The translations under genes were made by a program, and so were the position numbers. This document shows, one piece after another, positions 36,059-45,835 of a stretch of DNA of 61,575 nucleotides (the first letter of the stretch is position 1; every line of letters starts with the position of its first letter). This DNA is from Streptomyces sp. WM4235. GTDB taxonomy: Bacteria > Actinomycetota > Actinomycetes > Streptomycetales > Streptomycetaceae. The stretch covers positions 1 through 61,575 of the forward strand of contig NZ_LGDE01000426.1 of assembly GCF_001279725.1 (NCBI RefSeq). Reading direction: 5' to 3'. The notes under the pieces are model-generated. The model ran no database searches. It had not been told where the DNA came from and saw only the letters and a list, made by a program, of their open reading frames with translations.

Positions 36059-37086
36059 TTCACCTGCTCCTTCCGCGCCGTGTCGCCCTCGGGCTCGGCC
36101 CCGGTCGTGGCCGCGGTGCCGTCCGGGGCGCCGTTCCCCGCGTCCCGTTCCGCCGCGTGGCCGGTCAGCGAGATGAACACGTCGTCGAGCGTGGGCCGGC
36201 GCAGTCCGATGTCGTCGATCTCGATGCCCCGGCCGTCGAGTTCGCGGATGATCTCGGCGAGCAGTCTGGCGCCGCCGGACACCGGAACGGTGAGCTTGCG
36301 GGTGTGTTCCTCGACGCCGGCCTCGCCCTTGCCGAAACCGGCGAGCACCGCGCGCGCCGTGGCGAGGTGGTCCCTTTCGTGGACGACGACCTCCACCCGC
36401 TCGCCGCCGGTACGGGCCTTGAGCTGGTCGGAGGTGCCGCGCGCGATGACCCTGCCCCGGTCGACGACGCAGATGTCGTGGGCGAGGTGGTCGGCCTCCT
36501 CCAGGTACTGGGTGGTGAGCAGCAGGGTGGTGCCCCCCGCCACGAGTTCGCGGATGATGCCCCACAGTTGCTGCCGGTTGCGGGGGTCGAGTCCGGTGGT
36601 CGGCTCGTCCATGAACATCACGGGCGGGCTGACGACGAGCGCGGCGGCGAGGTCGAGGCGCCTGCGCATGCCGCCCGAGTAGGTCTTGGCCGTCCGGTCG
36701 GCGGCCTCGGCGAGGTTGAAGCGCTCCAGCAGTTCGGCGGCGCGGGCCTTCGCCGCCTTGGAGTTCAACTGGTAGAGCCGGCCGACCATGTGGAGGTTCT
36801 CGCGGCCGGTGAGGTACTCGTCCACCGCCGCGAACTGGCCCGAGAGGCCGATGGAGCGGCGGACCTGGTCGGGGTTCTCGAGTACGTCGAACCCCGCGAC
36901 GAGGGCTCTGCCGCTGTCGGGTCGCAGGAGGGTGGTCAGGACGCGCACGGCCGTGGTCTTGCCCGCGCCGTTCGGGCCGAGAAGGCCCAGGACGGTTCCT
37001 TCGGGAACATCGAGGTCCACGCCGTCCAGAGCCCGTACGTCACCGAAGGTCTTCACCAGGCCTTCGGCGTAGATGGCGCCTGGCAT
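36055..37086 (-). CDS. ABC transporter ATP-binding protein (DrrA-like)
   Basis: 343 residues from ATG at 37086 with GGGAGA upstream. Walker A LLGPNGAGKTTAVRVL, signature TYSGGMRRRLDLAAALV, Walker B VMFMDEPTTGLDPRNRQQ and the H-loop LLTTQYLEEADHLAHDI are all intact. A C-terminal DrrA-type extension (from about residue 230) follows. Translationally coupled to the permease downstream. No adjacent regulator, so the inducing compound cannot be guessed. Confidence 0.93.
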   Translation of the reverse strand: MPGAIYAEGLVKTFGDVRALDGVDLDVPEGTVLGLLGPNGAGKTTAVRVLTTLLRPDSGRALVAGFDVLENPDQVRRSIGLSGQFAAVDEYLTGRENLHMVGRLYQLNSKAAKARAAELLERFNLAEAADRTAKTYSGGMRRRLDLAAALVVSPPVMFMDEPTTGLDPRNRQQLWGIIRELVAGGTTLLLTTQYLEEADHLAHDICVVDRGRVIARGTSDQLKARTGGERVEVVVHERDHLATARAVLAGFGKGEAGVEEHTRKLTVPVSGGARLLAEIIRELDGRGIEIDDIGLRRPTLDDVFISLTGHAAERDAGNGAPDGTAATTGAEPEGDTARKEQVK

Positions 37087-37330
37087 AAGGATTCTCCCAG
37101 AGCGAATCGGGTGTTTCCCGGGCAAATCTTATGGGCGGGACACGAGTTCCGCCCGGCTTCGCGAAGACTCGACCGCCCGACTCCGGGCGCGCACGAGCCG
37201 AGCCGGTACGGTATCGCGTCATATCGCGTACCGCCATGGGGCGGGGAGTTCCGTTCGGATGTGCGAGGCCCCGCGCGTCCCGCCCCGATCGGGGACCCGC
37301 CGCGAGTGCCGACGCGACGGCGCCCCGACC

Positions 37331-38563
37331 TCAGCTCATGACCGTGTACCCCGCGGCGTGCAACGACCGCGCGACCTGGGCGCAGTGCTCGGGCCCCTTG
37401 GTCTCCAGGTGCAGTTCCACCTCCACCTCGGTGAGTCCCAGCCGCGGATCGGTCCGGACGTGACTGACGTCCAACACGTTCGCGTCCACCGTCGACAACA
37501 CCCCGAGCAGACCGGCCAGCGCTCCGGGCCGGTCGCTCACGCGCAGCCGCAGCGAGAGGTAGCGGCCGGCCGCCGCCATGCCGTGCCGCAGGATCCGCTG
37601 GAGGAGCAGCGGATCGACGTTCCCGCCGGACAGGATCGCCACCACCGGGCCGCCGCCGTACAGTTCGGGCTCGCTCAGCAGCGCGGCGACCGGACTGCAG
37701 CCGGCCGGCTCGACCACGAGCTTGGCCCGCTCCAGGCAGAGCAGCAGGGCGCTGGAGAGCGCGTCCTCCGACACCGTGCGGACGTCGTCGAGGAGTTCAC
37801 CGATGATCTTGAAGGGGACGTCGCCGGGTCGGCCGACCTTGATGCCGTCCGCCATCGTGTTCGGGTTGTCGATCGACACCGGGTAGCCGACCTTGAGCGA
37901 GGGCGGGTACGCGGCGGCGCCCGCCGCCTGCACGCCGATGACCTTCACGTCGGGCCGCAGCGCCTTCACCGCGACCGCGACGCCGGCGGCGAGCCCGCCC
38001 CCGCCGATGCCGACGAGGATCGTGCGCACCTCCGGGCACTGCTCCAGGATCTCCAGGCCGACCGTGCCCTGACCCGCGATGATGTCGCGGTGGTCGAAGG
38101 GGTGGATGAACACCGCCCCGGTGCGGTCGGCGTGTTCCTGGGCGGCGGCGAGGGTCTCGTCGACCACCTGCCCGTACATGATCACCTCGGCGCCGTACTC
38201 CTGGGTCGCCGCCACCTTCGGCAGCGGCGCCCCCACGGGCATGAACACCGTGGAACGCACGCCCAGGAGGGACGAGGCCAGCGCGACGCCCTGAGCGTGG
38301 TTGCCGGCACTGGCCGCGACCACACCGGCGGCGCGCTGCTCGGGGCGCAGGCCCGCGATGCGCACGTACGCCCCGCGCAGCTTGAAGGAACCCGTCCGCT
38401 GGAGGTTCTCGCACTTGAAGTGGACCGGAGATCCGGTCAGCGCGGAGAGGTGTCGACTGCCTTCCATCGCGGTGACCCGCGAGACGCCCGACAGCATCTT
38501 CTGGGCCCCCCGGACGTCGTCGAGGATGACCTGGGGGACGGGCGTCGGCACGCGGTAGTTCAT
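37331..38563 (-). CDS. ilvA: Threonine ammonia-lyase (threonine dehydratase)
   Basis: 410 residues from an ATG at 38563. PLP lysine motif ENLQRTGSFKLRGAYVR, ASAGNHAQGVALAS, the glycine loop VGIGGGGLAAG and SGGNVDP identify a fold-II serine/threonine dehydratase. A single ACT domain (about 335-410, YLSLRLRVSDRPGALAGLLGVLSTV) closes the protein, the size and layout of TdcB/short IlvA types rather than the double-ACT biosynthetic form. It makes 2-oxobutyrate and ammonia from threonine. Confidence 0.92.
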   Translation of the reverse strand: MNYRVPTPVPQVILDDVRGAQKMLSGVSRVTAMEGSRHLSALTGSPVHFKCENLQRTGSFKLRGAYVRIAGLRPEQRAAGVVAASAGNHAQGVALASSLLGVRSTVFMPVGAPLPKVAATQEYGAEVIMYGQVVDETLAAAQEHADRTGAVFIHPFDHRDIIAGQGTVGLEILEQCPEVRTILVGIGGGGLAAGVAVAVKALRPDVKVIGVQAAGAAAYPPSLKVGYPVSIDNPNTMADGIKVGRPGDVPFKIIGELLDDVRTVSEDALSSALLLCLERAKLVVEPAGCSPVAALLSEPELYGGGPVVAILSGGNVDPLLLQRILRHGMAAAGRYLSLRLRVSDRPGALAGLLGVLSTVDANVLDVSHVRTDPRLGLTEVEVELHLETKGPEHCAQVARSLHAAGYTVMS

Positions 38564-38748
38564 GTGGCCAGTCTCGCAGTCCGCGCGGATCGGGGCGCAG
38601 GACGTCGAACCCGTGAGACGGGGCCCGGGAAAGGGGGGACCCGCCGCCAGGGGTGGGAAACCGGCCGACCGGGGATCGGGACGCCGGGGGCGGGATCACG
38701 CCAATCGCGACGGCGCCCGCGCTCCGTCCGGCGATGGTCGTATCAGTT

Positions 38749-38767
38749 CTCGTACGAGGCGTACGAG
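38749..38767. promoter_or_regulatory. 19-bp inverted repeat, candidate MarR operator
   Basis: CTCGTACG and CGTACGAG are exact complements around AGG. The site is 66 bp upstream of the MarR start and within the 269-bp region shared with divergent ilvA, so it could affect either promoter. Confidence 0.7.
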
Positions 38768-38832
38768 CCGCCGCACGGCCGCGTACTCTGTCCCCCATCC
38801 TTGTCGGACCCACGCGAAGAGAGCCCACGGCC

Positions 38833-39354
38833 ATGCCCTCCATCCCGGCCAGTTCCGACCTGCCCACGGTGGCCGAAACGCCCGCCCAAGCCGGTCTCCT
38901 CGACGCGCTCCAGCACCAGGTGGCGGTCTTCGCCCGCCGGGCGGAGCAGACCCGCCTCGGCGGAGTCGGTCAGGCCCGCAACTCGATGGACCGAGCCGCC
39001 TACCTGCTGCTGAACCGACTCGACCTGGAAGGCCCGATGGGCGTCAAGGCGCTCGCCGGCGGCATGGGCATCGACTCGTCGACCGTCACCCGCCAGGTGG
39101 CCCCGCTCGTCGACGGCGGCCTGGTCAAGCGGACCTCGCACCCCGAGGACGGCCGGGCCGTGGTGCTCGCGCTGTCCCCGCGCGGGCTGGCGCGGCTGGA
39201 GGAGGTCCGGTCCTCGCGGCGCGAGCTGATGGCTCGCGTGACCGACGGTTGGACGGAGGAGGAGCGCGAGTCCTTCACCGGGCTGCTGACGCGTTTCAAC
39301 CTGTCGCTGTCGGAGCTGATGGCCTCCGTCGCGGACGCGGGCCCCGCTTCCTGA
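38833..39354 (+). CDS. MarR family transcriptional regulator
   Basis: 173 residues. The winged HTH is clear: MDRAAYLLLNRLDLEGPMGVKALAGGMGIDSSTVTRQVAPLVDGGLVKRTSHPEDGRAVVLALSPRGLARLEEV, with flanking dimerisation helices. The target is not evident; the palindrome upstream suggests autoregulation. Confidence 0.92.
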   Translation: MPSIPASSDLPTVAETPAQAGLLDALQHQVAVFARRAEQTRLGGVGQARNSMDRAAYLLLNRLDLEGPMGVKALAGGMGIDSSTVTRQVAPLVDGGLVKRTSHPEDGRAVVLALSPRGLARLEEVRSSRRELMARVTDGWTEEERESFTGLLTRFNLSLSELMASVADAGPAS

Positions 39355-39420
39355 ACCCCGCCGCCGCCCGGTCCCCGGGGCCGCCCGCCCCACCGTACGG
39401 ATCCGGCCGTGTCCGACCCC

Positions 39421-39451
39421 TTGACCAAGGCGGTGCCCCCGACCGCACTAT
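39421..39451 (+). promoter_or_regulatory. Possible promoter of the sigma-like gene
   Basis: TTGACC (39421-39426) and CACTAT (39446-39451) are 19 bp apart and end 7 bp before the start codon at 39459, so the transcript would be nearly leaderless. Confidence 0.5.
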
Positions 39452-39458
39452 GTGAGCC

Positions 39459-39911
39459 ATGGGGGTTGTGGACCACCGGGCAAGGCCCTACGCGGAGTTC
39501 GAGGCCTTCGTCGCGGGTGCGGCGGGCCGGCTCCTGCACGTCGCGATCCTGCTGACCGCGGAACCCGAGGACGACCCGGCCGTCGCGCGCCGGCTCCTCG
39601 CGGGCGCCCTGGCCCGTACGTACGCGGACTGGCGCAGGCTGCGCGGCGACGACCCGTACGACCACACGCGGCAGGAACTGTGCGCCGCGTACGCCCGCAC
39701 CGCCCGCCGCCGGCCCTCCGGTACCGGGCCGCTCGCGCGGCTGGTCCCGCTGGAACGGCTCGTCCTGGTGCTGCGCGTGTACGAGGGCGTCGCGGAGGAG
39801 GTCACGGCGGCGCAGCTGGGGCTGCCCGCCGAGCGGGTGCACGCGCTGTGCAACCGGGCCGTCGCGGCCCTGCGGGACGCGGCGCCCGCCCCCGGTCGGG
39901 AGGCGGCGTGA
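39459..39911 (+). CDS. Sigma-70/ECF-like protein lacking a clear region 2
   Basis: 150 residues. RPYAEFEAFVAGAAGRLLHVAILLTAEPEDDPAVARRLLAGALARTYADWRRLRGDDPYDHTRQEL recalls the N-terminus of SigE-family (SACE_1649-like) factors. The C-terminal LVPLERLVLVLRVYEGVAEEVTAAQLGLPAERVHALCNRAVAALRDA is a recognisable region-4 HTH. The aromatic -10-binding segment of region 2 is not evident. It may be a degenerate sigma factor. It is translationally coupled (GTGA) to a small membrane protein. Confidence 0.72.
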   Translation: MGVVDHRARPYAEFEAFVAGAAGRLLHVAILLTAEPEDDPAVARRLLAGALARTYADWRRLRGDDPYDHTRQELCAAYARTARRRPSGTGPLARLVPLERLVLVLRVYEGVAEEVTAAQLGLPAERVHALCNRAVAALRDAAPAPGREAA

Positions 39912-40162
39912 GCGCCTTCCCCGACCGCAAGGCGGCCCGGGTGCGGGAGCTGATGGAGGGTCCCCACCCGACGGTGCCGGTCGGGCTGGCGGCGGCCGCC
40001 GCGGCCCGCGGGGACCGGCTCCTGCGCCGCCGCCGGGCGCTGCGCCGGTTCGGTTGGACGGTGCTGTGCGCGGCGGCGCTCGCGTTCACGGTGTGGGCGG
40101 CGCTGACCCGGCCGTGGGCGACGCCGCCGAGCGATGTCTCCCCGCCCCTGGAGGGCTGGTGA
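39908..40162 (+). CDS. Small membrane protein coupled to the sigma-like gene
   Basis: 84 residues from a GTG at 39908, overlapping the preceding stop by 4 bp. The cytoplasmic part (AFPDRKAARVRELMEGPHPTVPVGLAAAAAARGDRLLRRRRALRRF) precedes one membrane helix (GWTVLCAAALAFTVWAALT) and a short Pro-rich external tail. Position and topology resemble an anti-sigma factor, but the zinc-binding HxxxCxxC motif of ZAS anti-sigmas is absent. Confidence 0.75.
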   Translation: MSAFPDRKAARVRELMEGPHPTVPVGLAAAAAARGDRLLRRRRALRRFGWTVLCAAALAFTVWAALTRPWATPPSDVSPPLEGW

Positions 40163-40195
40163 CGACCGCCCGGCGGCATCCGGCGAAGAGGGGAC

Positions 40196-41350
40196 CTAGC
40201 CCAGCGCGCGGGTGAGGTCCGCGATGAGGTCGTCGGCGTTCTCGATGCCGACCGAGAGGCGGATCAGGTCCGCCGGGACCTCCAGGGCCGAGCCGGCCAC
40301 CGAGGCGTGGGTCATCCGGCCCGGGTGCTCGATGAGGGACTCGACGCCCCCGAGGGACTCGGCCAGGGTGAAGATCTTCGTACGGCCGCAGACCGCGATG
40401 GCCTCCTCCTCGCCACCGGCGACCTGGAAGGAGATCATGCCGCCGAAGTTGCGCATCTGCTTGGCGGCGACCTCGTGGCCCGGGTGCTCGGGCAGGCCCG
40501 GGTAGAGGACCTTGGTGACCTTCGGGTGGCGCGCCAGCACCTCGACGATCTTCGCCGCGTTCTCCGCGTGCCGGTCCATGCGGACGGCCAGGGTCTTGAT
40601 GCCGCGCAGCACGACCCACGAGTCGAAGGGACCGGCCACCGCGCCCATGGCGTTCTGGTGGTAGGCCAGCTCCTCGCCGAGCGCCTCGTCCGCCGCGACG
40701 AGCGCGCCGCCGACGACGTCGGAGTGACCGCCCATGTACTTGGTCAGCGAGTGCACGACCACGTCGGCGCCGAGCGCCAGGGGCTGCTGGAGGTACGGGG
40801 ACGCGAAGGTGTTGTCCACGACCAGCTTGGCGCCCGCGGACCGCGCGATGTCGGCGACCACGGCGATGTCCGTGATGCCGAGCAGCGGGTTGGAGGGGGT
40901 CTCGACCCAGATCAGCTTGGTCTTCGGCGTCAGGGCCGCCCGCACGGAGTCCGCGTCGGAGGTGTCGGCCACCGACCACTCCACGCCCCAGCGGGAGACG
41001 ACCTTGGCGAAGAGGCGGAACGTGCCGCCGTAGGCGTCGTTCGGGATGACCACGTGGTCGCCCGGGGAGAGCAGCGTGCGCAGCAGGCAGTCCTCGGCGG
41101 CGAGCCCGGACGCGAAGGCGAGACCGCGTCGGCCGCCCTCCAGCGCCGCGAGGTTCTCCTCCAGGGCGGTGCGCGTCGGGTTGCCGCTGCGGCTGTACTC
41201 GTAGCCCTCGCGCAGTCCGCCGACGCCGTCCTGCTTGTACGTGGACACCTGGTAGATCGGGGGCACGACCGCGCCGGTCCGCGGGTCCGCCGTATTGCCC
41301 GCGTGGATCGCGCGGGTCTCGAAGCTCTGGTGCTCGTGGCTGTCGCTCAT
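40196..41350 (-). CDS. metB: Cystathionine gamma-synthase
   Basis: 384 residues, the usual size. Cys/Met-metabolism PLP fold: FETRAIHAGNTADPRTGAVVPPIYQVSTYKQDGVG, EYSRSGNPTRTALEENLAALEGG, ASGLAAEDCLL, the PLP lysine motif ADVVVHSLTKYMGGHSDVVGGALV, and SLGGVESLIEHPGRMTH. It joins cysteine with an activated homoserine to give cystathionine. It could also act in reverse transsulfuration; sequence alone does not separate CGS from CGL with certainty. Confidence 0.9.
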   Translation of the reverse strand: MSDSHEHQSFETRAIHAGNTADPRTGAVVPPIYQVSTYKQDGVGGLREGYEYSRSGNPTRTALEENLAALEGGRRGLAFASGLAAEDCLLRTLLSPGDHVVIPNDAYGGTFRLFAKVVSRWGVEWSVADTSDADSVRAALTPKTKLIWVETPSNPLLGITDIAVVADIARSAGAKLVVDNTFASPYLQQPLALGADVVVHSLTKYMGGHSDVVGGALVAADEALGEELAYHQNAMGAVAGPFDSWVVLRGIKTLAVRMDRHAENAAKIVEVLARHPKVTKVLYPGLPEHPGHEVAAKQMRNFGGMISFQVAGGEEEAIAVCGRTKIFTLAESLGGVESLIEHPGRMTHASVAGSALEVPADLIRLSVGIENADDLIADLTRALG

Positions 41351-41459
41351 GGGCAGATGCTATGCCCCGTACGGCGGTGGTTCCTCTCGTGCCCCGACCA
41401 TCGGACCTGGCCAGTGAGGCATTGGCCTTGGCCCGGGTGCGTCTGGTTCGCTTGGAGGC

Positions 41460-42566
41460 ATGGAGATTCTGTGGTTCCTCTTCGCGATGGGCCTGCTCGT
41501 GGCCATCGCCGCCCCCTACATCCGGCGCCGGCGGGGCGGTGCCCGGCTGGTCGCGCCCGGCAGCCCGGACGCCGCCGACCCCGCGAACTACGGGTTCGAC
41601 CGGGAAGAGGAGCTGGACATCCGCGTTCCCGGGCCCGACCAGGACCTGATGGACGCCCTCGACAACGTCGAGCGCACCGGCCAGTGGCAGGCCGCCTCGC
41701 AACTGCTCGCCGGGACCCCGACGGAGGGCGAGCAGCGCTGGCAGCGCGTCCAGGCCTTCGGCGGTGCGGCGGCGCTGGACCTGGTGCGCCGGCCCGGGGA
41801 GGGCGCGCAGTGGCTGAAGGCGTGGCGACTGGAGGCGCCGAAGGACGCGGGCGGCGCGCAGGTGCACGCCGAGCTGCTGGTGCAGCAGGCCTGGCGGCAC
41901 TCGGGCGGCGTCGGCTCCGAGGACCACCGGATCATCCTGGAGGAGGCCCTGGAGGCCTGCCGGCGGGCGGCCCTGCTCGCGCCGGGGGACCCGGTCCCGT
42001 ACATCACGGAGCTGGCGATCGGACGGGCGCTGGGCTACTCCGAGGCGGAGTACGACGCACTGTGGGCGAAGGTCATCGACCGGGCCCCGCAGCACATGGG
42101 CGCGCACCTGGCGGCCCTGAACTACTGGTGCGAGAAGTGGCACGGCTCGCGGGAGAAGGCCGACGCGTTCACGCACGCGGCGGCGGCCCGCGCCCCGCAG
42201 GGTTCGCTGCTGGCGGCCCTGCCGCTGTTCGCGGTGTACGAGCACCTGCCCGAGGTGAACTTCGTGTCGACGTTCTGGCAGAGCGCGGTCGTCACCCGGG
42301 CCGTGGAGGGCGCGCTGTACGCGGTCCGCACGGCCCGCGCGGACGACCCGATGCTCGCCCACGTACGGCACCTGCTGCTGATGTTCCTGGTGAGCATGGA
42401 GCGCTGGGCGGAGGCGATGGAGCAGGTGCGGCACGTGGACGGGTACGTCGGCGCGCTGCCCTGGTCGGCCTCGCCGGACCCGGCGGCGGCGTACGCGGTG
42501 TACCGGGCGCTGGCGGTGGCGGGCTACGAGGCCAACGGCGGTTCGCCGGCGACGCTGCCGCACTGA
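41460..42566 (+). CDS. Membrane-anchored hypothetical protein with TPR-like helices
   Basis: 368 residues from ATG with TTGGAGGC upstream. One N-terminal membrane helix ([20 protein letters not shown]) then RRRRGG, so most of the protein is cytoplasmic. The rest is helical, with TPR-like pairs ([56 protein letters not shown]). No catalytic motif. It lies between metB and msrA, an arrangement I recall from S. coelicolor. Confidence 0.82.
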   Translation: MEILWFLFAMGLLVAIAAPYIRRRRGGARLVAPGSPDAADPANYGFDREEELDIRVPGPDQDLMDALDNVERTGQWQAASQLLAGTPTEGEQRWQRVQAFGGAAALDLVRRPGEGAQWLKAWRLEAPKDAGGAQVHAELLVQQAWRHSGGVGSEDHRIILEEALEACRRAALLAPGDPVPYITELAIGRALGYSEAEYDALWAKVIDRAPQHMGAHLAALNYWCEKWHGSREKADAFTHAAAARAPQGSLLAALPLFAVYEHLPEVNFVSTFWQSAVVTRAVEGALYAVRTARADDPMLAHVRHLLLMFLVSMERWAEAMEQVRHVDGYVGALPWSASPDPAAAYAVYRALAVAGYEANGGSPATLPH

Positions 42567-42660
42567 CGCGGGGCGGCGGGCACGCGAGGGGCGGCCGCGG
42601 GGCGGTTCGGGAATCCCGGGCCGCCCTCGTCCGTTGTTCCCACTACCAAGGAGGCGACCC

Positions 42661-43335
42661 ATGTTCTCGTACCGCCGCACGCCCGAGCTCCCGACCCGCG
42701 AAGAGGCCCTGCGGGGCCGCTCGGAACCGCTCTTCTCGCTGCCGTCCGCGCACACCGTGCTCGGCAACCCGCTGGCGGGCCCCTACCCCGCGCACCTGGC
42801 GGTGGCGGACTTCGGCCTGGGCTGTTTCTGGGGCGCGGAGCGCAAGTTCTGGCAGACCCCCGGGGTGTGGACGACCCTCGTCGGCTACCAGGGCGGGTTC
42901 ACGGAGAACCCGACGTACGAGGAGGCCTGCTCGGGGCAGACCGGCCACACCGAGGTCGTGCGGGTGGTCTTCGACCCGGCGCTCGTCTCGTACGCGACCC
43001 TGCTGAAGCTGTTCTGGGAGTCCCACGACCCCACGCAGGGCTTCCGCCAGGGCAATGACGTCGGCACCCAGTACCGCTCGGCGATCTACACCCACTCCCC
43101 CGCCCACCAGGCGGAGGCCGAGTCCTCCCGCGAGGCCTACCAGCGGGTCCTGACGGCAGCGGGCCACGGCGACATCACCACCGCCGTCCTCCCGGCATCG
43201 GAGCGCCCGTTCTGGCCGGCCGAGGCCTACCACCAGCAATATTTGGACAAGAACCCCGGCGGGTACTGCGGCATCGGCGGCACGGGCGTCAGCTGCCCGA
43301 TCGGCGTGGCCCAGGCCCCGGCGGCCGGCGCCTGA
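42661..43335 (+). CDS. msrA: Peptide methionine (S)-S-oxide reductase MsrA
   Basis: 224 residues from ATG with AAGGAGG 6 bp upstream. The active site [13 protein letters not shown] (Cys near residue 55), [66 protein letters not shown] and [26 protein letters not shown] are all MsrA hallmarks; the two C-terminal cysteines would resolve the catalytic disulfide. It repairs oxidised methionine. Confidence 0.96.
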   Translation: MFSYRRTPELPTREEALRGRSEPLFSLPSAHTVLGNPLAGPYPAHLAVADFGLGCFWGAERKFWQTPGVWTTLVGYQGGFTENPTYEEACSGQTGHTEVVRVVFDPALVSYATLLKLFWESHDPTQGFRQGNDVGTQYRSAIYTHSPAHQAEAESSREAYQRVLTAAGHGDITTAVLPASERPFWPAEAYHQQYLDKNPGGYCGIGGTGVSCPIGVAQAPAAGA

Positions 43336-43351
43336 GCCGTCCCGCGCGCAC

Positions 43352-43391
43352 GCCCCGGTCGGCCGCCGCACCCGCGGCGGGCGGCCGGGGC
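43352..43391. terminator. Bidirectional hairpin between msrA and the sulfatase gene
   Basis: GCCCCGGTCGGCCGCCGC pairs with GCGGCGGGCGGCCGGGGC around a short loop, apart from small mismatches, between convergent genes. Confidence 0.75.
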
Positions 43392-43395
43392 CTCG

Positions 43396-45561
43396 TCATG
43401 CCAGGGTGATGTGGGGGCGGGCCCAGGAGGTGTGGTCGAAGGCGGAGTTGGAGTTGGCGTCCTGCACCACGAGGTGGAGGAGGCGGACGCCGGTGACGTC
43501 GAGGTCGATGGCCGTGGGGCCCGAGGCGCCCGTGAGCGTCGGGGTGGTCAGGAGGGTGCGGCCGTCGCCGCGGACCACGGCGCGGGTGGCGCCGGCCGCC
43601 GACTGCCTCGTCGAGAAGTCGTCGATGCCGACGAGGGCGGTGAAGCGGGCCGCGCGGCCACCCAGGTGGTAGACCACCTCCGACGGGGCGTGCACGCCGA
43701 GGCCCTTGGCGTACGTGACGCCGCCGAAGGCGATCGGGGTGCCGTCGCCGCCCTCCTTGCGGCCGTTGGAGCGGTCGATCTCCACGGGGCCCCAGCCGTT
43801 GGTCGCCGACACCCACGGGAGGTCGCTGAGGTGACCGTCCCGGGTGGGCGGCGCGGGGAGCGGTGTGAAGGGGTGCGCCGCGGTGAAGCGGAACGCGCCC
43901 GTGTCGGCCCGGGCCGTCAGGACGGCCGGACCGGATCCGGAGCCCGGCGCGGTGATCTTCCAGGTGGTCGTCAGGCGCGCGCCCGGGGCCAGGGAGGCCG
44001 CCGTGACCGGGCCGGTCGGGGTGGCCGTCCAGCCCGCCGGGACCGTGAGGCCGACCCGGGCCTGCGGCCAGGCGCGGGAGGTTCCGTTGGACAGGGTGGT
44101 GGTGGCCGTGACCCCGTCCGAGGCCACCGTGAGGCCCCAGGGGCGGCGCGGGTAGGCGTCCGACCAGGACGACCGCAGCATGGCCGTCAGGGAGGCGACG
44201 ACGGCCGGGTTCGCCGCGGCCACGTCGCGCTGTTCGCCGAGGTCGGCGGCCAGGTCGTACAGCTCGAACCGCCACTGCGCGTCGGGCACGGTCCGGTCCC
44301 GCGCGGGGGCGAACCGGACCCCCTTCCAGCGGTCCTTGCGGATCGCCTCCGCGACCTTCTTGGCCCGGCCGCCGTCCTGGCTGTTGGCCCGGGCGGTGAC
44401 GCCCTGCTCGTCCCGGTACCAGTACAGGTGGTCGTGGAGCGGGGCCGTCGCGGGCGCCCCGGTGAGCACGGGGGCGGCCGAGAGCCCGTCGATGTCGGCG
44501 GGGGCCGGGGCGCCCGCCAGGTCGGCGAGGGTGGGCAGCAGGTCGTACAGCGGGGTGGGGCGGTCGCTGAGGGTGCCGGGGGCGATCCGGCCGGGGCTCC
44601 AGGCGATCAGCGGGACGCGTACGCCGCCCTCGTACAGGTTGCGCTTGTAGCCGCGCAGCGGGCCGTTGGCGTCGAAGAGGTCGGGGTTCACCCCGCCCTC
44701 CTCGTGCGGGCCGTTGTCGGAGGCGACCAGGACCACCGTCCGGTCGGCGATGCCGTGCGCCGTGAGCCGGTCGACGACCGCGCCGACCTGGGCGTCGAGC
44801 AGGCTGATCTGGGCGGCGTGCGCCTTGTTCTCCTGGGTCCAGGTCCGGGCGGCGTACGCGCCCACGTCGGGGACCTCGCTGGGGGCGTGCGGCAGGTTCG
44901 GGGTCAGGAACAGCAGGAAGGGGTCGGGGCCGGCGGCGTGCGCGTCGATGAAGCCGAGGGCGCTCTCGGCGATGACGGTGGGCGCGTAGGTGCCGGCCGG
45001 CAGGGGTTCCTTGGCACCGTTGCGCCACAGGTAGGAGGGGCGGTACTGGTGGGCGTGGCCGTGGTCGATGTACCCGTGGAACTCCTCGAAGCCCCGGGCG
45101 CCGGGGTGGCTCGGCTGGTCCCCGACCTCCGGTCCGAAGCCCCACTTGCCGAACAGGCCCGTGCGGTAGCCGCGCGCCCGGAGCACCTCCGCGAAGGTGG
45201 TGTCCCCGGCGCCGAGGGCGCCCTGGCCGCCGCTGTCGGGGTTGGCGCGGACGGCGGCGTGCCCGGTGTGCAGGCCGGTGAGCAGGGCGGCCCGGGACGG
45301 GGCGCAGACGGCGGCCGCGGCGTAGGCGTCGGTGAACCGCAGCCCCTCGGCGGCGAGCCGGTCGATGCGCGGGGTGGTGATCAGCTTCTGGCCGTACGCG
45401 CCGAGGTCCCCGTATCCGAGGTCGTCGGCCAGGATCACCACCAGGTGGGGCGGCGCGGTGTCCTCGGCCGCCGGTGCGGGTGCGGCCTCCGCGGCCCGGG
45501 GCAGGGCGGCGAGGCCCACGGCGGCCGCGGATCCGGCGAGGAAGTGACGGCGGCTGGGCAT
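43396..45561 (-). CDS. Tat-exported arylsulfatase with C-terminal NPCBM domain
   Basis: 721 residues from ATG at 45561. The twin-arginine signal SRRHFLAGSAAAVGLAAL (residues 3-20) precedes the sulfatase domain: HLVVILADDLGYGDLGAYGQ with metal-binding Asp residues, and CAPSRAALLTG (Cys86) where Cys would become formylglycine; FGKWGFGPEVGDQ and VASDNGPHEEGG complete the site. After about residue 480 come an immunoglobulin-like segment and an NPCBM-type carbohydrate-binding domain (GGVTYAKGLGVHAPSEVVYHLGG). It probably desulfates an extracellular glycan or arylsulfate. Longer upstream in-frame starts lack the Tat start and were rejected. Confidence 0.93.
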   Translation of the reverse strand: MPSRRHFLAGSAAAVGLAALPRAAEAAPAPAAEDTAPPHLVVILADDLGYGDLGAYGQKLITTPRIDRLAAEGLRFTDAYAAAAVCAPSRAALLTGLHTGHAAVRANPDSGGQGALGAGDTTFAEVLRARGYRTGLFGKWGFGPEVGDQPSHPGARGFEEFHGYIDHGHAHQYRPSYLWRNGAKEPLPAGTYAPTVIAESALGFIDAHAAGPDPFLLFLTPNLPHAPSEVPDVGAYAARTWTQENKAHAAQISLLDAQVGAVVDRLTAHGIADRTVVLVASDNGPHEEGGVNPDLFDANGPLRGYKRNLYEGGVRVPLIAWSPGRIAPGTLSDRPTPLYDLLPTLADLAGAPAPADIDGLSAAPVLTGAPATAPLHDHLYWYRDEQGVTARANSQDGGRAKKVAEAIRKDRWKGVRFAPARDRTVPDAQWRFELYDLAADLGEQRDVAAANPAVVASLTAMLRSSWSDAYPRRPWGLTVASDGVTATTTLSNGTSRAWPQARVGLTVPAGWTATPTGPVTAASLAPGARLTTTWKITAPGSGSGPAVLTARADTGAFRFTAAHPFTPLPAPPTRDGHLSDLPWVSATNGWGPVEIDRSNGRKEGGDGTPIAFGGVTYAKGLGVHAPSEVVYHLGGRAARFTALVGIDDFSTRQSAAGATRAVVRGDGRTLLTTPTLTGASGPTAIDLDVTGVRLLHLVVQDANSNSAFDHTSWARPHITLA

Positions 45562-45835
45562 CGCGAACTCCTGTGGGACGGAAGGCTGGTGAGGCGATCG
45601 TCCGCAGGGGGCGCCGGCAAGACCATGCACGGGGCGTGAAAAGCGTGTGACGACGCCCGCCGGGGCGGCCCGGGAGCGCCCGGCGGCGCTGGAACGGGCC
45701 GACCCGCCTGCGGCGGGGCAGGCGGGTCGGGCAGGGCGGGCGGGTCGGGCGGGGCACTCGGACGGCGCGGAGCAGCGGGATGCCACCGGGCGGCCGGATG
45801 CGCGCCGAGCGGTCGGATGACGCCGAGTGGTCGGG

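Noticed and set aside
41351..41459. SAM or other riboswitch upstream of metB
   Set aside because: Only 109 bp shared with a divergent gene, and no recognisable conserved core or anti-terminator.
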